NCBI RefSeq assembly: GCF_019059575.1
Contig: NW_024881781.1
Location: 124,001-188,000, forward strand
Direction: 5' to 3'
DNA: 64,000 nucleotides
Source of the DNA: Amphibalanus amphitrite
Lineage: Eukaryota > Arthropoda > Thecostraca > Balanomorpha > Balanidae
The position numbers and the translations under genes are program-made. Shown in pieces: positions 46,501 to 59,765 of the stretch. How positions within the stretch are numbered: the first letter of the stretch is position 1; every line of letters starts with the position of its first letter. A model generated the notes under the pieces. It had not been told where the DNA came from. It did not search any database and saw only the letters and a list, made by a program, of their open reading frames with translations.

Positions 46501-49500
46501 AGATGAAATGCGATTGCATCTAATAGATCAGCTCATGTCGGTCCTTCCTGCGCCGCCTCAGTCTAGTGAGAAGTGAAGTGCTCATACGTCAAACCTACTC
46601 CTAGAGAGGCATGAGAAGACAATTCCCCAAGCAAGACACAGATAAAGAACTAACAGAGACAGATTCTTCGGTCGCTGAAAACCAGGAAAAGGACCTCCAC
46701 AGAACAAGAAAGATTGCAATCCTTTAATCGCCCCATACTAAACTTTCTGTAGTGTGACGCTTCAAAAGTTTGCCGAGAGCTGCAGTTCGATGGTTTTCAT
46801 GGAAGATATATCGTCAAGAATAAGGTTATGACCGAACTTTTATTAGCTGTGGTGTCAATTTGACCGCAGCTCTGGATGCCTGCTTGGAAATCGTTTAAAT
46901 TCATTGTTCTAAGATGACGAAATGTTTCAAAATACATTGGAAACCACATTAAGCTCTTCGAGATCGTCATCGTTTCATCGAGTACTCACTACCTCACCAA
47001 ACACGGATCAATTTTCACGTCCTGTCAAAGTGCTCGCCAATCCTGTACGGCTTTCAACAAGCTCCTGCGGTCTGGCCGAGCCCCTGTGCGGAATTTTGAC
47101 GGGCCCAGCATGCTCGGTAGGGTGTGGAAGACATCCGCATTCCCAGCTCAGATGGAGTCCGGCGGCCGTCCGTAGGTAGCGGGCCGCACGATGGATAGGT
47201 GACACGTGCCCGGTCACCTGCAACAAAGCGTGCCAGCGCGCCGGCAGCCACCCCCAGCCGGATTTGCAGGCGCAGAGGCCACAGATCGTCATAGGCGTCA
47301 GAGGAACAGGGTCTGACGTCGACAGTTGTGGCCCAATCGCGAAACTGAGAGGCAGAGCCGTGAGGCCAAATTGACGCACGAATGGTGTGATGAAGTCCAT
47401 GAGTCAGGCATTTACACATTACGGCCTTCACGAAAGCCTCATCATGATCAGTGCTATGAAAGATGACTGCGGTCAGTGAGTCCACAGGATTCAAAATAAT
47501 ATCAGATAGCTGCTGGTTTCCCTGATGAGCGTTTGTCCCCATGAGCGATCAGCCAAACACCATAGCGATAGCTACTGAGCTGTCGTCAACGTTCGGGTGA
47601 GGTGAGATGGATTGTTGACCAAGCTTATGCCCGTATTTCGTCTTTTCATCAAGCGGTAGTCGCGGTTTGAACTCGACGTCTTTCAGATTCGCGTCTTAGT
47701 GAAAATATGGCCTGTGAGGCGTCTTGCAGTTCAACACCTGACAGTCCATTTTCACGTAGTATGGGCATATATAAAGGTCGGGGTGCCAAAGTGACAGGCT
47801 TCATCGTGTTCGCTGTGGTGCGGAGACATCCGTGATAGATGGTTGGGGACGGTCGATCTTCCAAGAAAAAGATTCAAAACCTCAAACATGGATTTGCTTT
47901 CTCGCTCTGTCTTAATGCCCCGAACTACTCGGTTTCTATTAAGACTACTACATTTATTTTTTCGTTCAAATGCGTATATGTACATCTTGTTCTAGATATT
48001 TTGGTTCGGCTCATTGCTAGGAGTTTTATACATATAAACGGATAGTGATAGGTTACAATCACCTTATTGCTAGCTACTCAAACTTGTAGAAAGTAGAAAC
48101 CTTAGGATGATCCGGAGTTTTGATCAGGGAAATAACTTCGTTGTAAATTGACATCAACGATCTACTTTCCATGAAATTGGCGTTTTTCTGTGTTTGAAAC
48201 TCCGTACCGAGTTCATCAAGGACGATGAGAATGACGTCAATCTTAATAACTAGTCGCCTGTCACGAACTAACAGGATTTGGCTTCTCCATCCTTGACACC
48301 TGTCTGTTACTGGTTATTGCACTATGTCGGTTTCTTTTCAAAAGCACGGACTTGTCCAGTTGCCACGAGCATTACTATGACAAGTTGAGAGACATGCCAT
48401 CGACAATATAGAAATATGTGATCGTAATCATAATCAATACCAAATGGAGCTGTTCGTTGAACCCTTGACTCTTGAGCACTGCTAGAGGGCCGCTCGCACA
48501 ACGCCGATTAATTTTACCGCTCAATAATCAATGTCCTCAGCGCTGAAACCACCCACAACATCCACCACAATATTTTCGTAAGGTTTGTAAAAGAAATACA
48601 GGGAACTGTGGGCCAAAGTTGACGAATCATTTCTTCATTGAACTCGATGCCGTTAACATATATATGTTTTCACTTTTCTCGAAGAGCGTACTGCTGCGAC
48701 TTTATTCTCTCTGTTTTTGTGTGTGCTGGACCTCATACATGATATTTTTCTCAGCGTAGGTATGTTACTGGTGAAATAATCACTGTCATTTGTATCTGTT
48801 CAGTCTTCATCCCTTTTCAATAGCCATAGTCATCTAATGCCTTACTACTATTCGATTTATTCATTTCATATTTCGTGTGGAAATTATTTTCCGATGGCGC
48901 AAGTTTGTGAGTTTGGTAACTACGTGCATAATCAGCTTGGCGCAAATTAATCTCATGAAGCCAATTTCCTGATCGGATTAGCGGCATGGGCTTGGGGCTC
49001 GTGTTGCCAATGACATCGCCCACGAGCTACAAGCCTCAGTGACAGACAGTCCCACTGGCGCGAATAACTCCCTCAGCGGCAAATTCCCGCCCCACTGGCA
49101 TAGTTAGTCCAGCAGGCAGCATCCATCAGCGCAGCCCCTCCTGTTGCTTCAACACTCCTCCCTCCCACACCCACACACATGCACATTGCACACGCACACA
49201 TTAGGACACAACACAGCATCCATCGGAGTAGCCCATCTTCATCGTAACAGCGCTTTCCCTATGAGCCCTGTCAAGCGTAATGAATCATATTGAAAAATGG
49301 AAGATCATCTACGTCGATATCCTTTTGCGTGGCGTCTACCTCACGATCATTCGGTGGGACAGCGTCCACCACACGACCCTCGATAGTAATCCGTCGGCTG
49401 GCGACCTCGGAGAAAATGTGCGGTCTTTCCCTCCCCAGTAAAACTCCACGCATGACGCAGTTGGCAGCTTTCACTCCACCTACGTTTGTTGCGGTGGATA

Positions 49501-49682
49501 AATAAGGAGAACATTGACGTCAGAGAATCAACCTCTTTTATTTAAACCCTGCTGTTCTCTTTGCTTGGCTAGTTGTGAGAGAAACGAGTGAGGAGAAGAA
49601 ACATTGGAGGAATCCTCAGATTTGCTGACAACGATTTTTGGTGAGCAGACTGCTCATTGACCACCATTATCCAAACAAATTA
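43531..49682. other. Long region without a supported gene
   Basis: Apart from a minisatellite at 45559-45791, I recognise nothing. Frames on the minus strand around 47008-47542 and 49271-49474 are moderately long but show no domain or splice support. Confidence 0.45.
45559..45791. repeat. Minisatellite with units of about 38-44 bp
   Basis: Blocks of the form GATGCACACTGCACTAACA, then CGACAAGCAGAGACC, recur five to six times with substitutions and small length changes. Confidence 0.7.
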
Positions 49683-49690
49683 TCTTTAGG

Positions 49691-49943
49691 CATAGGCGCG
49701 GGAGCCGGGGGGGCAGTGGGGGCAGCTTGCCCCCCCAACTCCGGGGCCGTGGGGGCGGTGCCCCCACAGCTTTGAGACGGAATACCACACTTTTTTTGCA
49801 AATGTTTTCTTTTTTTGTTGAAAAAGCCGAGGGGTGAAAAATAAGTGGCCTAAAACCGGTGAGAAAACTAGATTTGGGGGTACCCTAGGTTGATCTCTAC
49901 TATGGTGTGCCCCCCCAGTCGGAAAGTAGTTCCCGCGCCCCTG
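49691..49943 (-). mobile_element. Short hAT-like element (253 bp), reverse copy of 23120-23378
   Basis: The ends are CATAGGCGCGGGAGC and TCCCGCGCCCCTG, flanked by the 8-bp direct repeat TCTTTAGG (49683-49690 and 49944-49951). It is a close reverse-complement match to the element at 23120 over its whole length. No coding frame. Confidence 0.9.
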
Positions 49944-50386
49944 TCTTTAGGTGTTGTATTGAAATAGTTGACGTCAGCTAGGCGTTCCCTATGGATTACC
50001 GCATACCGTTATTTCCGTGCTACCAATTTCTTTCCCCTTTGTCTTCGTTCTAATGGAGAGGAGCAGAGTTCCTCTGAACGCCCTGGCCTGTGCCGTGGCC
50101 CAACTATGCGTCTCTTTGAATATGTACTGGCACTGGCCTCGGCCGATGGCCATGGCCCTAGTCAGCTCTGTGTTGACTGTGTTGTGTCCCTCTCAGCGCA
50201 CTGTCGTCTGTCCTTACTGTGCCCAATGCCTATGGTCCAATTCCATGCGTCCATCTATTCTGAACGCACTGGTCCATGCTGCGCCGCCGCGCTGCCGTGC
50301 ATTGCGGAACAGTATCCAACGATTCGTTACCGCCTCTGAGGAGCGGCCGGCCATTAGCGTAGTGCTGACGGGAAGAAATGACACCA

Positions 50387-50392
50387 TATAAA
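50387..50392 (+). promoter_or_regulatory. Candidate TATA box of the neuropeptide F gene
   Basis: TATAAA lies 175 bp upstream of the ATG. No initiator motif is obvious at the expected spacing. The strong acceptor-like TCCGCAG at 50546-50552 could instead mean that transcription starts further upstream with a non-coding first exon. Confidence 0.3.
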
Positions 50393-50561
50393 ACTTGATC
50401 GTCTATATTGTTGGCATAATTGGAGAAGGTGATGGTGGTGGTGCTCTTCGGTTGGTAGTGCTGGTGCTCCCCAGTTGGTGCTGCTGGTGCTCCACAGTTC
50501 ACGGTGCCATGGCATTTCTCAGTGCTCACAGTTCTCCTCCCTCGCTCCGCAGAGGGACAGC

Positions 50562-53500
50562 ATGCGACTGGCACTGGCACTACTGCTCACGGCTCTGCTG
50601 GTGCTGCCCAGACATCACGTGACCGCCTCGGAGCCACGTGACCTGAGGTCAGCCGGCAGCGGCGAGATGCTATCCGGCGACATCGACAACTACCTCAGCG
50701 AGCTCAAGGATTTCTACACGAAAGTCGGCAGGCCCAGGTATGTGTCTGGCTAGAATAACTTCATGCATTGTGTTCGTGAAACACATATGAGTTGTTCTCA
50801 CCACGGTTTCAAACTATGAAACGGCGGCCACTTGGTTTTTTGCGGCCACCACATTTTTGCGTTTTAAATTTAATCAAATAAGCGATGCACTTCTCATCAA
50901 CGAAACGTTCATGGGTTATTTCTTTCATGTGTCTAGCTTATAAGTTATCTGTCACATGGAAACATTTATGAAAGACGTGCTTAGGTACGGCACATCATTT
51001 AAACATTTGATCGGTGCACTTAAATTAAGAATTTACTGTTTTTGCCACACTACGATATCCCCCACGCAAATATTATCGAGCGTCTAAACACGAAAGTGAC
51101 ACCAATTAGCCTGTTTCATAGAAAGTGGCAAATATGGACCCCCAGGCCATAAGCACAATTTATAGCGTAATGGCAAGCAATATTTTGCTTGTTTCAGTCA
51201 ATTTCTAACGATTAAGTGGCAAACTCAGGATAATTATGAATGTTAATGAAAAGATGCACATTTGTTTGCACCTGCATGATGCATTGGCTTCAATCGAATG
51301 TACTCATAATTCTCAAGAAAGCGTTTGCTGTGGCTGTGCACACTTCTGGGTAATGTTGGCCGACATTGAATGATGGTCAGTAAATTTTGTTTCATTTGCT
51401 GCCTGAAAGAAGGTCTACCAGCATCTCTGACGTGGCCAGCAGCTCCCAGTCGCTGCTCAGTTCGATTGGGTCACCTGGTCAGCCAACTGATCTGTAGAGG
51501 ACAGACGCGTAAAGTGCCACGACACGAAGTTAGCTCCCTTTACTGCCGAGAAGTTATTCGGCACCAAACCGATGCGACCGGTGCACGCTAATTTAAACAT
51601 GGGCAGATGTAAATTTTGCACATGGTCACTGCTTTAGAGTGAATTAGAGCTGTGCTATTGTTTCTTGACAGATAGAATGTCGCTCGAATGGCCGCCATAG
51701 GCCCACTCTGACAGGATCGATCCCCACATCGGCTGATCCAATTTGTTTGTCTCTACTGGGACCACATTTCAGTCTTGAAACAAGTTTATTTTTTTCGATT
51801 AACACAAAGCTACAAAGCCGTTAGCAACAAAAATGCTGGTTAGTATAAGTTCGGTGTTATTATTTTTTTAAAGCTTCCACTGCTGAACGATACCTCTTTT
51901 TTCAAAATGGTGAAAACATAATGGTTTGATAAGCATAGCTTAGTCCTTCTTGATTTTCTTTTATAGATAGAAGTCCCTATAGCTGTTGCCCTTTGCCCTA
52001 TGACGGAGCTGTCCGTTTCCTCGACTCTCAAGCTGCTATAATTTTTATGAGTCAGGGGCTTGGCAGGGGTGAAATTACCCTGGCAATGTCATAATGCGCA
52101 CATTACCGTGGTCCAGACACGACAGCCAGGCCTGTCACAAAGGAAGTCGTGCGGAAAATAGATCTGCGTCTGTGTTAAACAGCCTTAAATGCCTTCCATT
52201 TTTCAGAGCATATTCATTATTTCTTTTTGTAGTCTGTTCTTACGTGTGCTATGCTAAACAAGCTCGTGACACTGATTCAACACTCGGTGTCTTCAACAAC
52301 TAAATAATCCATTTAAAATGAGTGGAAGAGGGAGAAACACGAAAAGATGCATAAGATTCGAGATTTATAAAAAAAAAAAATGTCCAGTCACTCTCGGTGT
52401 CAATGACAACAAGGGACTGCTCTGCCTGAACTAATATGCATCAACATCAACCCTTTATTGATCTTTCAGTATACCTCATGGACTATAAAGCACAAAATGC
52501 GTGGTCCAGAATTCCTCATCTCGTGCCACATGTTCTGTTTATAACTGTCCACGCGTGCAGGGCATCCCTTGTCCTTATCCTTCCAGGCAGCCATCCAGTA
52601 CGTCATTGTAATTGAAATGCCGCAGAATTCAGCGCCGCGCGGTGGAAGTATGATGACAGCGCCCTGATGGAAAGCCAGGGATTCCATCCAATAACTTAGT
52701 CGACATTTGTACGCTTACTGGTAAATCTAGCTGTACTGGTGGGCTCCTCTCGGCATATCATGAACTGCAAGCCACTGCGTGGGCTGTGCACCATCAGCCA
52801 TCATTGTGCCACATATTTTCACAATGAAATTAACCAGCGTCACATGCTATAGGCCCTGGGCAGATGAAATGAACAGTTTTGATGAAAAGTCTTAGTCTAT
52901 ATCATCAGAAAATATTTCCGGGCGAAATGTCGCCCTTTTGCTCTGCCGCTCACCTTTCCTCCCTCTTTCCCTCCGGATTTGACCTCCGGATACCTCATCT
53001 CCGGGCAGTGGGCGGTGACAGCGTTACCCTGAGTGGGTCATCCAGATATAGTTCCGGTTCGCCTGATGTTGATAATTACCTGGGGATGACGCTCAGAATC
53101 GGCGGCCGTCCCCGTGGACTGACCCGATAGGTGTCTGATTAGCCCACCGCCTGCGGGCACCGACACTAGCCGTGCCCGTAGTGTATAGTCCCCAGCCCGG
53201 CAGCCACACTACAGGTCCGGCGAATCGCCGATTTGGGGAGGCAATTCGCCGGACTCCGCGCCGTGAGCATGGTTTCGTGCTCCACGGTGTCTGTTGGATG
53301 TCGTGGTTAGAATCGGCGATCAGTAGCGATCGGACTCGTCGCCGCCCACTGCCGCCCACTGCCATCACCCCTGACCCTCCTCCTCCATCCGCCCCCGCCA
53401 AGAGGCCTGCTCGTGCTCTCCTGCCTGTCCTTCACAATTAGCGCCGGGTATTTCGACTAACGCTAACACGCTCACCTCGGCTCCGCCGGAGCGCTTCTCC

Positions 53501-53628
53501 TTGCTCCGTGTCGGACGGCTAATGAACATCGCCCCCTCTGTTCCAGGTTCGGCAAACGCAGCACCCGCGTCCGGCGGTGGCGCACGGTGGCGTCACTCGG
53601 TGACGTCATACACGAGCTGCGCTTCTGA
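50562..53628 (+). CDS. NPF: Neuropeptide F precursor, two coding exons
   Basis: The coding exons are 50562-50737 and 53547-53628, joined in phase 2 (donor AG|GTATGT, acceptor TTCCAG|G) into 85 residues. The signal peptide is about 1-22 (MRLALALLLTALLVLP...). The peptide runs from about S23 to F60 and ends YLSELKDFYTKVGRPRF. G61 donates the C-terminal amide, and the dibasic KR (62-63) is the processing site. A 22-residue C-terminal peptide (STRVRRW...) follows. The intron falls inside the Arg codon just before the C-terminal Phe, the position conserved in NPY/NPF genes. That makes the assignment strong. NPF is released by neurons and midgut endocrine cells, acts on a G-protein-coupled receptor and modulates feeding and growth. 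The N-terminal half (SEPRDLRSAGSGEMLSGD) is unlike the common decapod NPF as I recall it, so a divergent paralogue is possible. Confidence 0.93.
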
Positions 53629-53694
53629 ACGCGTGCCGGCATTGCGGGCGACCGCTCCTCGGCCGCGCGAACAGCTGTGAGCTGAGGACGACGC

Positions 53695-53705
53695 CGGTTC
53701 GAATC
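53695..53705 (+). other. Isolated B-box-like motif (GGTTCGAATCC)
   Basis: The 11-bp motif matches the T-arm promoter of tRNA genes and tRNA-derived SINEs and lies 67 bp past the NPF stop codon. I could not build a full cloverleaf around it, so a tRNA-derived fragment or chance are both possible. Confidence 0.25.
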
Positions 53706-53902
53706 CCATCGAGTCGCCGCGACTTTAACGACGGACAGCCGCTGAGAGGGCTAAGGAGAGAAGATAAAAAGGAGGACGACTGAAGCGCAAGTCGGAAATG
53801 GTTGGGAGATTGGCCGCCAAAACCCAGCTACCCGTGAAAATCGCCACCGAACCGCGGTTTCAGCTACAACGGTCATGATCGGATACTGTATTGTCTGCCG
53901 CG

Positions 53903-54018
<116 letters not shown>

Positions 54019-54019
54019 G

Positions 54020-56127
54020 CTTCATCGTCGATTTTGTCATCTTTGGATGTCGACACCGGTGACGTCTCGGTCGGGCCGACTGCTGAAATGTTCTCGATTT
54101 GGTCGGCGGCGCTGTGCGAATCCTCGTTCTCTCTGAGCTGTCGGCCGCCGAAAGGTCGACCATTCAGTGTCGGACTGATATAGTGGCGAGGCTTAATATC
54201 TGCACATATGAGCTGATGAGAGTATTCCAATGGCATTGTTCTCTTATTTGCATATGAATATGAGATTGAATGGCCTCATTCAGACCGCATTACTTACTTT
54301 GAATGACTCCTAATAGTTACCAGAAACGCACTGTTCTGAATCCAGAGGCTGGAGGAAGCATTAGTGGTATTTAGAAATGGTTATGGTTCACCTGGCTGGT
54401 CGTTAAGCGAACTTATCACATATGCTGCTGGATATTACTTAATGACATATTGTTTCTATATGTTGTATTTGCCTGTGTGATATAAGTCGTTATATTTATG
54501 CTATCCTGCTTTGTATTATTTGATATTGAAAGGAAAATATGTTTACCATGGTCATATGAGGTGCTTCGTTTGCTCGATGTGATATAGTCCAGTTTAAGAC
54601 ATGATCGCAATTAGGGCGCCCAAAGTTACCATAGTCATAGGAGAACAATGCTGTAGACATTTATTTGTTGTTAATTTTTTCGAAGTTTAGCATGTATAGC
54701 ACGTTATGTACCTAGTAATGATTGATTGCTTATCTGTGTTTAAATAGCACACGTTATAATGCATTTTGCCATTTTATGAGCCACACGTCATGGCCAAAAG
54801 GTGTACGGTTATTGGGGTCAGCAATGCATCAGGTTCCCACCATCCAAACAACTTTTCTGACGATTGAAGATCAGCTTCGTACCAAATACAAATAATGCAA
54901 ATGTTTCACCGTGACACATGAAACATCTGAGGCTGGCATGAAACATTAAGAGTTTAACCGGCTCTGTTCGGGAGCCCTATGTCGACCAGGATGTCCGTCT
55001 TCGCTCGAAAGACGTGCCAACTTCGGCACCAAGTTGCGGCGAGGTTTGATCGCTCGAGGCTGGAGCTTCTTTAGAAAGTATTTCTCGCCCCACTCAACCG
55101 TTCAGCTTTACGCTTTGATAGGTGTTGACTGTAAAATATACGTTGATTTTCATTTGATAAACAGTTGTTGCGGAGCTCCAGTCCAGCACGCAGGCACTGG
55201 GATAGTTAATCGCGTCTAAGTTGAATTAGCTTGGAACAATTTCCCATGGAATGTCGTGTAACGTTAGCATGCTAACTCTGATGCTTGAAACACAAACATA
55301 TGCCGGAAACGAACTTCGGAGCATCTGCCTATACAGGGCGTCAGGCAAAATGACGCATCCGGGATGTAGGTATATGCATCTCAGACAGTTTTATGTAGGA
55401 TGAGAAGTGTACACAGCAACTTCTTACTACAACTTCCACCCACCAAAAAAGATGGATTCATACAGGCGGCATGCAAAAACATTTTCAGAGATTCTGTTCC
55501 GCTCCGACTCAAACAAGTTGACAAGAAAAAATCATCAGGAGACCCTATGCAGTCTTTTTTCACGATGAAATCATGCATACGAGTATATGCGAAACTCCTA
55601 CAGTTTACCAAGATTCAGAGGCTGGCACCACAGCGTAGCCCAACGGGGACAGTTGACCCCAACAGAGGCTGGTGGGCTCCATGCTAGCCGACGGCTCACT
55701 GGTCATTTGTATTGACACGTCTGACACTGACACAGGCAGAAATGACTGACACCGATAGAGGCTGATTCTCGGTGCCATCGTCGCGATTGAGTGCAGACTG
55801 CAGATTCTTAGAGGAGATATAAAATATCCCAAAACACCATGTCGTGGCAGACGTTACATGTCATGGCTGATGTCTTACCATATTACATTCCATACGTAGC
55901 ATGACATACCTATCATATGTCATGAACTGACGTGGTCTGACGAAGACGCCACAGTGCAACACATGAACCTTGCACAGTGGAGCCTGGGAGGAGGCCACAA
56001 CCACTTTAACACCGAATCTGACGTTATCGCTCTGTTTCCCCGTCGACACGAGCTCCGGACCTCAAGTCAACGGTGTGTAGTGGAAGTTAGTGGGCTGTCC
56101 ATCGATGTTTGGGTCCGTCGATTATGG
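54020..56127. other. Region without a supported gene
   Basis: AT-rich DNA with no recognised gene or repeat pair. It may include the 3' UTR of the neuropeptide F gene, for which no canonical AATAAA was seen within the first few hundred bases. Confidence 0.45.
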
Positions 56128-56293
<166 letters not shown>

Positions 56294-56768
56294 TGTGCAT
56301 TGTGTTGCGGTCAGAGGCTGGCTAGTGACGAACGGAGAATATCTCAAGGTAGTCGGGACTCTTCCCAGCTCCTCTTGATGGAACCCTAGCATTGCTGTAA
56401 ACTGTGTGCATGTGTAAAGAAGAGAATATATTCCATTGTCATCTGAGCTGTTTTGCTCAACGGCTGGAGGTCGGTGTTCGATGTGAGACGGACGATTGTG
56501 AGATACGATCGGGTAGACTTGATATCGGGGACTGTCGAATGATGAGGCCGGCTACAGCCCGGGTTCTGAAACGTCAAACGAGACAAAAAAAAAAACGAGA
56601 CGACTGAGACTGGATATTGTTATCACTGAAACATGACGGGTACATTTGAAGTTACTTTAGGATAAGTGTAGGAACACGAATAGCTAATCGGTGAAACATG
56701 AATCAATTAATAACTTTATTAGATAGTCAGGGTCATGAAATGTTTAGGGCTGGTGTAAAATTCATTAA

Positions 56769-57706
56769 CCCTAGAACGCCTAGGGGGGGGGTTGTATCAA
56801 CCCCCCCCCTGAGGTTTTTTAGAAGTGCACGCTAAACGGCTTGTCGTAGCGGGCTGAAATTTTCAATACGCTATGGGGCAACCTTTGCGCATCTTTTGCC
56901 GAAAAAAAATTGATCGGGTCATGTCAGGTCACGGAGTTATGACGTCATAAGAGGTACAGCCTCCGGCCGGATTTTCACAAACTGAGTGCCAACGCCCGAG
57001 GTTTCCTGCCGGTGGTACGGACATCGGTTGATGGATCGTGATGAAACTTCCCATGCATGTTGGGGCAAGTATTGGCTATCATATGCTATAAGAAATTTGA
57101 CCGGGTCAGGTCAGGTCACGGAGCTATGACGTCACAAGAGGAACAGCGTCCGGTACTATTTTTGAAAAGCGCCCGAACCACTATTTTGCTAATTCTTGTC
57201 ACCTCAATGGGAATATGCAGCAATATTAGCTTCTATAGGGAGCAAATGGACCTCCCAAATCCAAAAATACAATCAGATTTCAAAAATTTAAATTTTGATT
57301 TTTCGAATTTCTTCCGCCGACTGTAACCTTGCCGACTTCCGGCGCTCCCAACGCGCCATTTTTAGAGATAGGGAAACGAAATACATACCAAACGATAGAG
57401 AATTGATCAAGGAACACGATAGTGAAGGGTTCAAGTCGATATCTCCCACCGTTTTGCCGCAATCGCCGCCGAAAGTTGAAAAAAGTCTATTTTTCCGAAA
57501 ATTTGACCTTTGACCGGTCAAAAGTAGGTCAAATGTTGACCTAGGACCAAAAAATATACCACCAATCGCGAGATCTCGTTGAGAGCAATCCGTTGGTTTT
57601 TTCCGCTAAGCTCTACGACCTTCCGTTTCGAAACGCCAGGGGGGGGGTCGTAACAACCCCCCCCCTGGTCGTTCGTGTTATGAGAAATGGCCTGGTCGTG
57701 CGAGGG
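56769..57706. mobile_element. piggyBac-like TTAA element with hairpin ends, copy 5
   Basis: It is flanked by TTAA (56765-56768 and 57707-57710). The left end CCCTAGAACG closely resembles the start of the classical piggyBac terminus. The right end, CCCTCGCACGACCAGG on the other strand, is an imperfect partner. Inner palindromes TTGTATCAA and TCGTAACAA sit between G and C runs. The interior carries an imperfect internal repeat (56915-56990 and 57095-57160) with TCAGGTCACGGAG and a TGACGTCA motif. No transposase. Confidence 0.82.
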
Positions 57707-58564
57707 TTAAATCAAGAGTACCGAAGCAATAGTTGAGATCTGCATCTTTTTAAGCGAATTGTTCGACTGGGGCCATTCAAATTCCGGCCCCCTGTAAGAG
57801 CAAGGCTTAGCTCACATAACTTTGCCTTGTGACCAGACTCGTGCATGGACCCGAGAAAATTGATCTGGGCACTGATCTCACGGATCCTGGATCTAGTATC
57901 TGAAGGGATCATAGATCAAGCTCTAAGATTTATCGATGGATATATTGTGATAATAGATCCGAGTCTCATTTTTTTTTATTTGAGATCCAGAGAAATCATA
58001 ATGAATCCCCACTTACTTTTTTCAACACAGAAATCCTAAAGATTTACTAGCTGCAACTCACAGAAGTTCTGCTTGCGAAGTTGTATGTGATCGCACGTCA
58101 TAGTTAATAGTTTTTTTAGCACATATTGACATAGAAACCCTTGGAAACATGCACAGCTTCAAATGTTTTGCATCGTGGTATCCACTCGGATCATAGATCC
58201 ATGGGCTTGGTTATCGTCAGATATATAAGATCATAGATCGGGGATATATTTTTCACGTGGGGTCCGGTTGGATCATAAGATCTTGCTAAAAATTTAAATT
58301 TGAAAATGAAAATTTAAATTTCAGTTATAAAAATTGCTTTTATAACTGAAGTTTGCTTCGAGGTCCACAGAGATCATTCATCACTCGGACACATGCACAT
58401 TGCACATGTCTGCTGTTGACTGACCTTTCAGTCGGACACCTTTCAGTCAGACCTTTCAGAACAGATTTCAGTCTATTCGTCACTCAGCTTCCCCCAAAGC
58501 AAAGCTAATTACCATCTTCTCAGCTCAGCGTCAAAAGCTGTTTTGTGGAGCCTGAGCTCCAGCA

Positions 58565-58601
58565 CTTGGTGAGATTGGGCCCTGGGCCCAACCTCACCAA
58601 G
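58565..58601. repeat. Near-perfect palindrome, 18-bp arms
   Basis: CTTGGTGAGATTGGGCCC, a single T, then the reverse complement with one G-T type mismatch. GCACTTGGTGAGATTGGGC recurs at 58683-58701, so it is probably part of a short inverted-repeat element. Confidence 0.7.
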
Positions 58602-59765
58602 CTAGTTTAACTAATTTCGGGGTAGTATTTTTGTAGTTACGGAGTAGGGTAGTTTGGTATTTTACCCCAAATTGAGTTTACCGCACTTGGTGAGATTGGG
58701 CGTGTCCAAAGAGCACATAAAATGGCTTTATGACGTCAGTAGTAGGTTTGTAAATGGACCATCCTTCAGATTTGTGCTCATGCTTAAGCTGAAATATTGT
58801 GTTTAATCGTGTCGTTGGTGTTAATCCGTGCCTTTCATGAAGGGTGGTAGTTTGGTTAGTGTAAGCGACCCGGTTAGCCAATATTCAAAAGCTGCTTGAG
58901 CCATTATCATTGAAATGACGTCAGATCAGCATGAAACCCCATTTAATCTCATTTAAAGCGGAATAAGACAGATATAGAAGTAGTGTAAATACCTGGTGAT
59001 CTGATTACAAATGTAGCGTAGACCTGTTCCATGTTCATTCTTTGGTGAAGTTTTTTTCACGTGCGGTTTCTAAGGTTGCTCTAGATGTCAATCATTCATG
59101 AGTTCAGACGAGTCGAATCGTGTCGGATTGCACTGAAGCTATGACTGAAGGCAAACGGAGCTCCAAACATTCACAAAAACAGTAAAAGTAGCCATAGGAG
59201 TGGCCGATTTACATATACTCGTATCTTAGCCTCAATCACGCAGGCTGCACGAACAAGGTGGCTATCATCGTTAGTTATCACGAAAGTTTCTAAAAATATG
59301 TGTCGCAATAAGTGGCGCGCGTGTGCCATTCGTGCCACTTCGGTCTCCTGTGGGTTCCATTCTGGACAGAAACGAGCCCTGGGTGACCTGCAGGAACCCC
59401 TGCTCCCCGTTCAGCTACGAACGATCTGGGATCGTTGGTGACCTCGCCAGCATCCAGGGCGATAGACGCTCCCGTGCAGCCAGCTGGTCGAGCTCGTCAC
59501 GCGAGATAAACACTGACGAGAAGAAAATAACCGCCCCGCACGGAAGCGAGATCTCGTGCAGACCAGAACGACACGAAAATGCTCCACGTGTTACGGTATA
59601 GGCACGTGTACGGAACAGCAACAACAACACCACAACAACAGCACCAAAAGCATTGATAAAAATGGCCGATAGCGTTGTCATGATTATCATCCAGGTGAAC
59701 GCACAATGCCGCGACCAAGACCCTTTGTCGGGGCTTGTGAAGCTCATGGTCGCGCCACATCTTAA

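Noticed and set aside
53644..53720. Possible tRNA gene near GGTTCGAATCC
   Set aside because: The B box is good, but acceptor and D arms do not pair and the A box is missing. It is kept only as an isolated motif.
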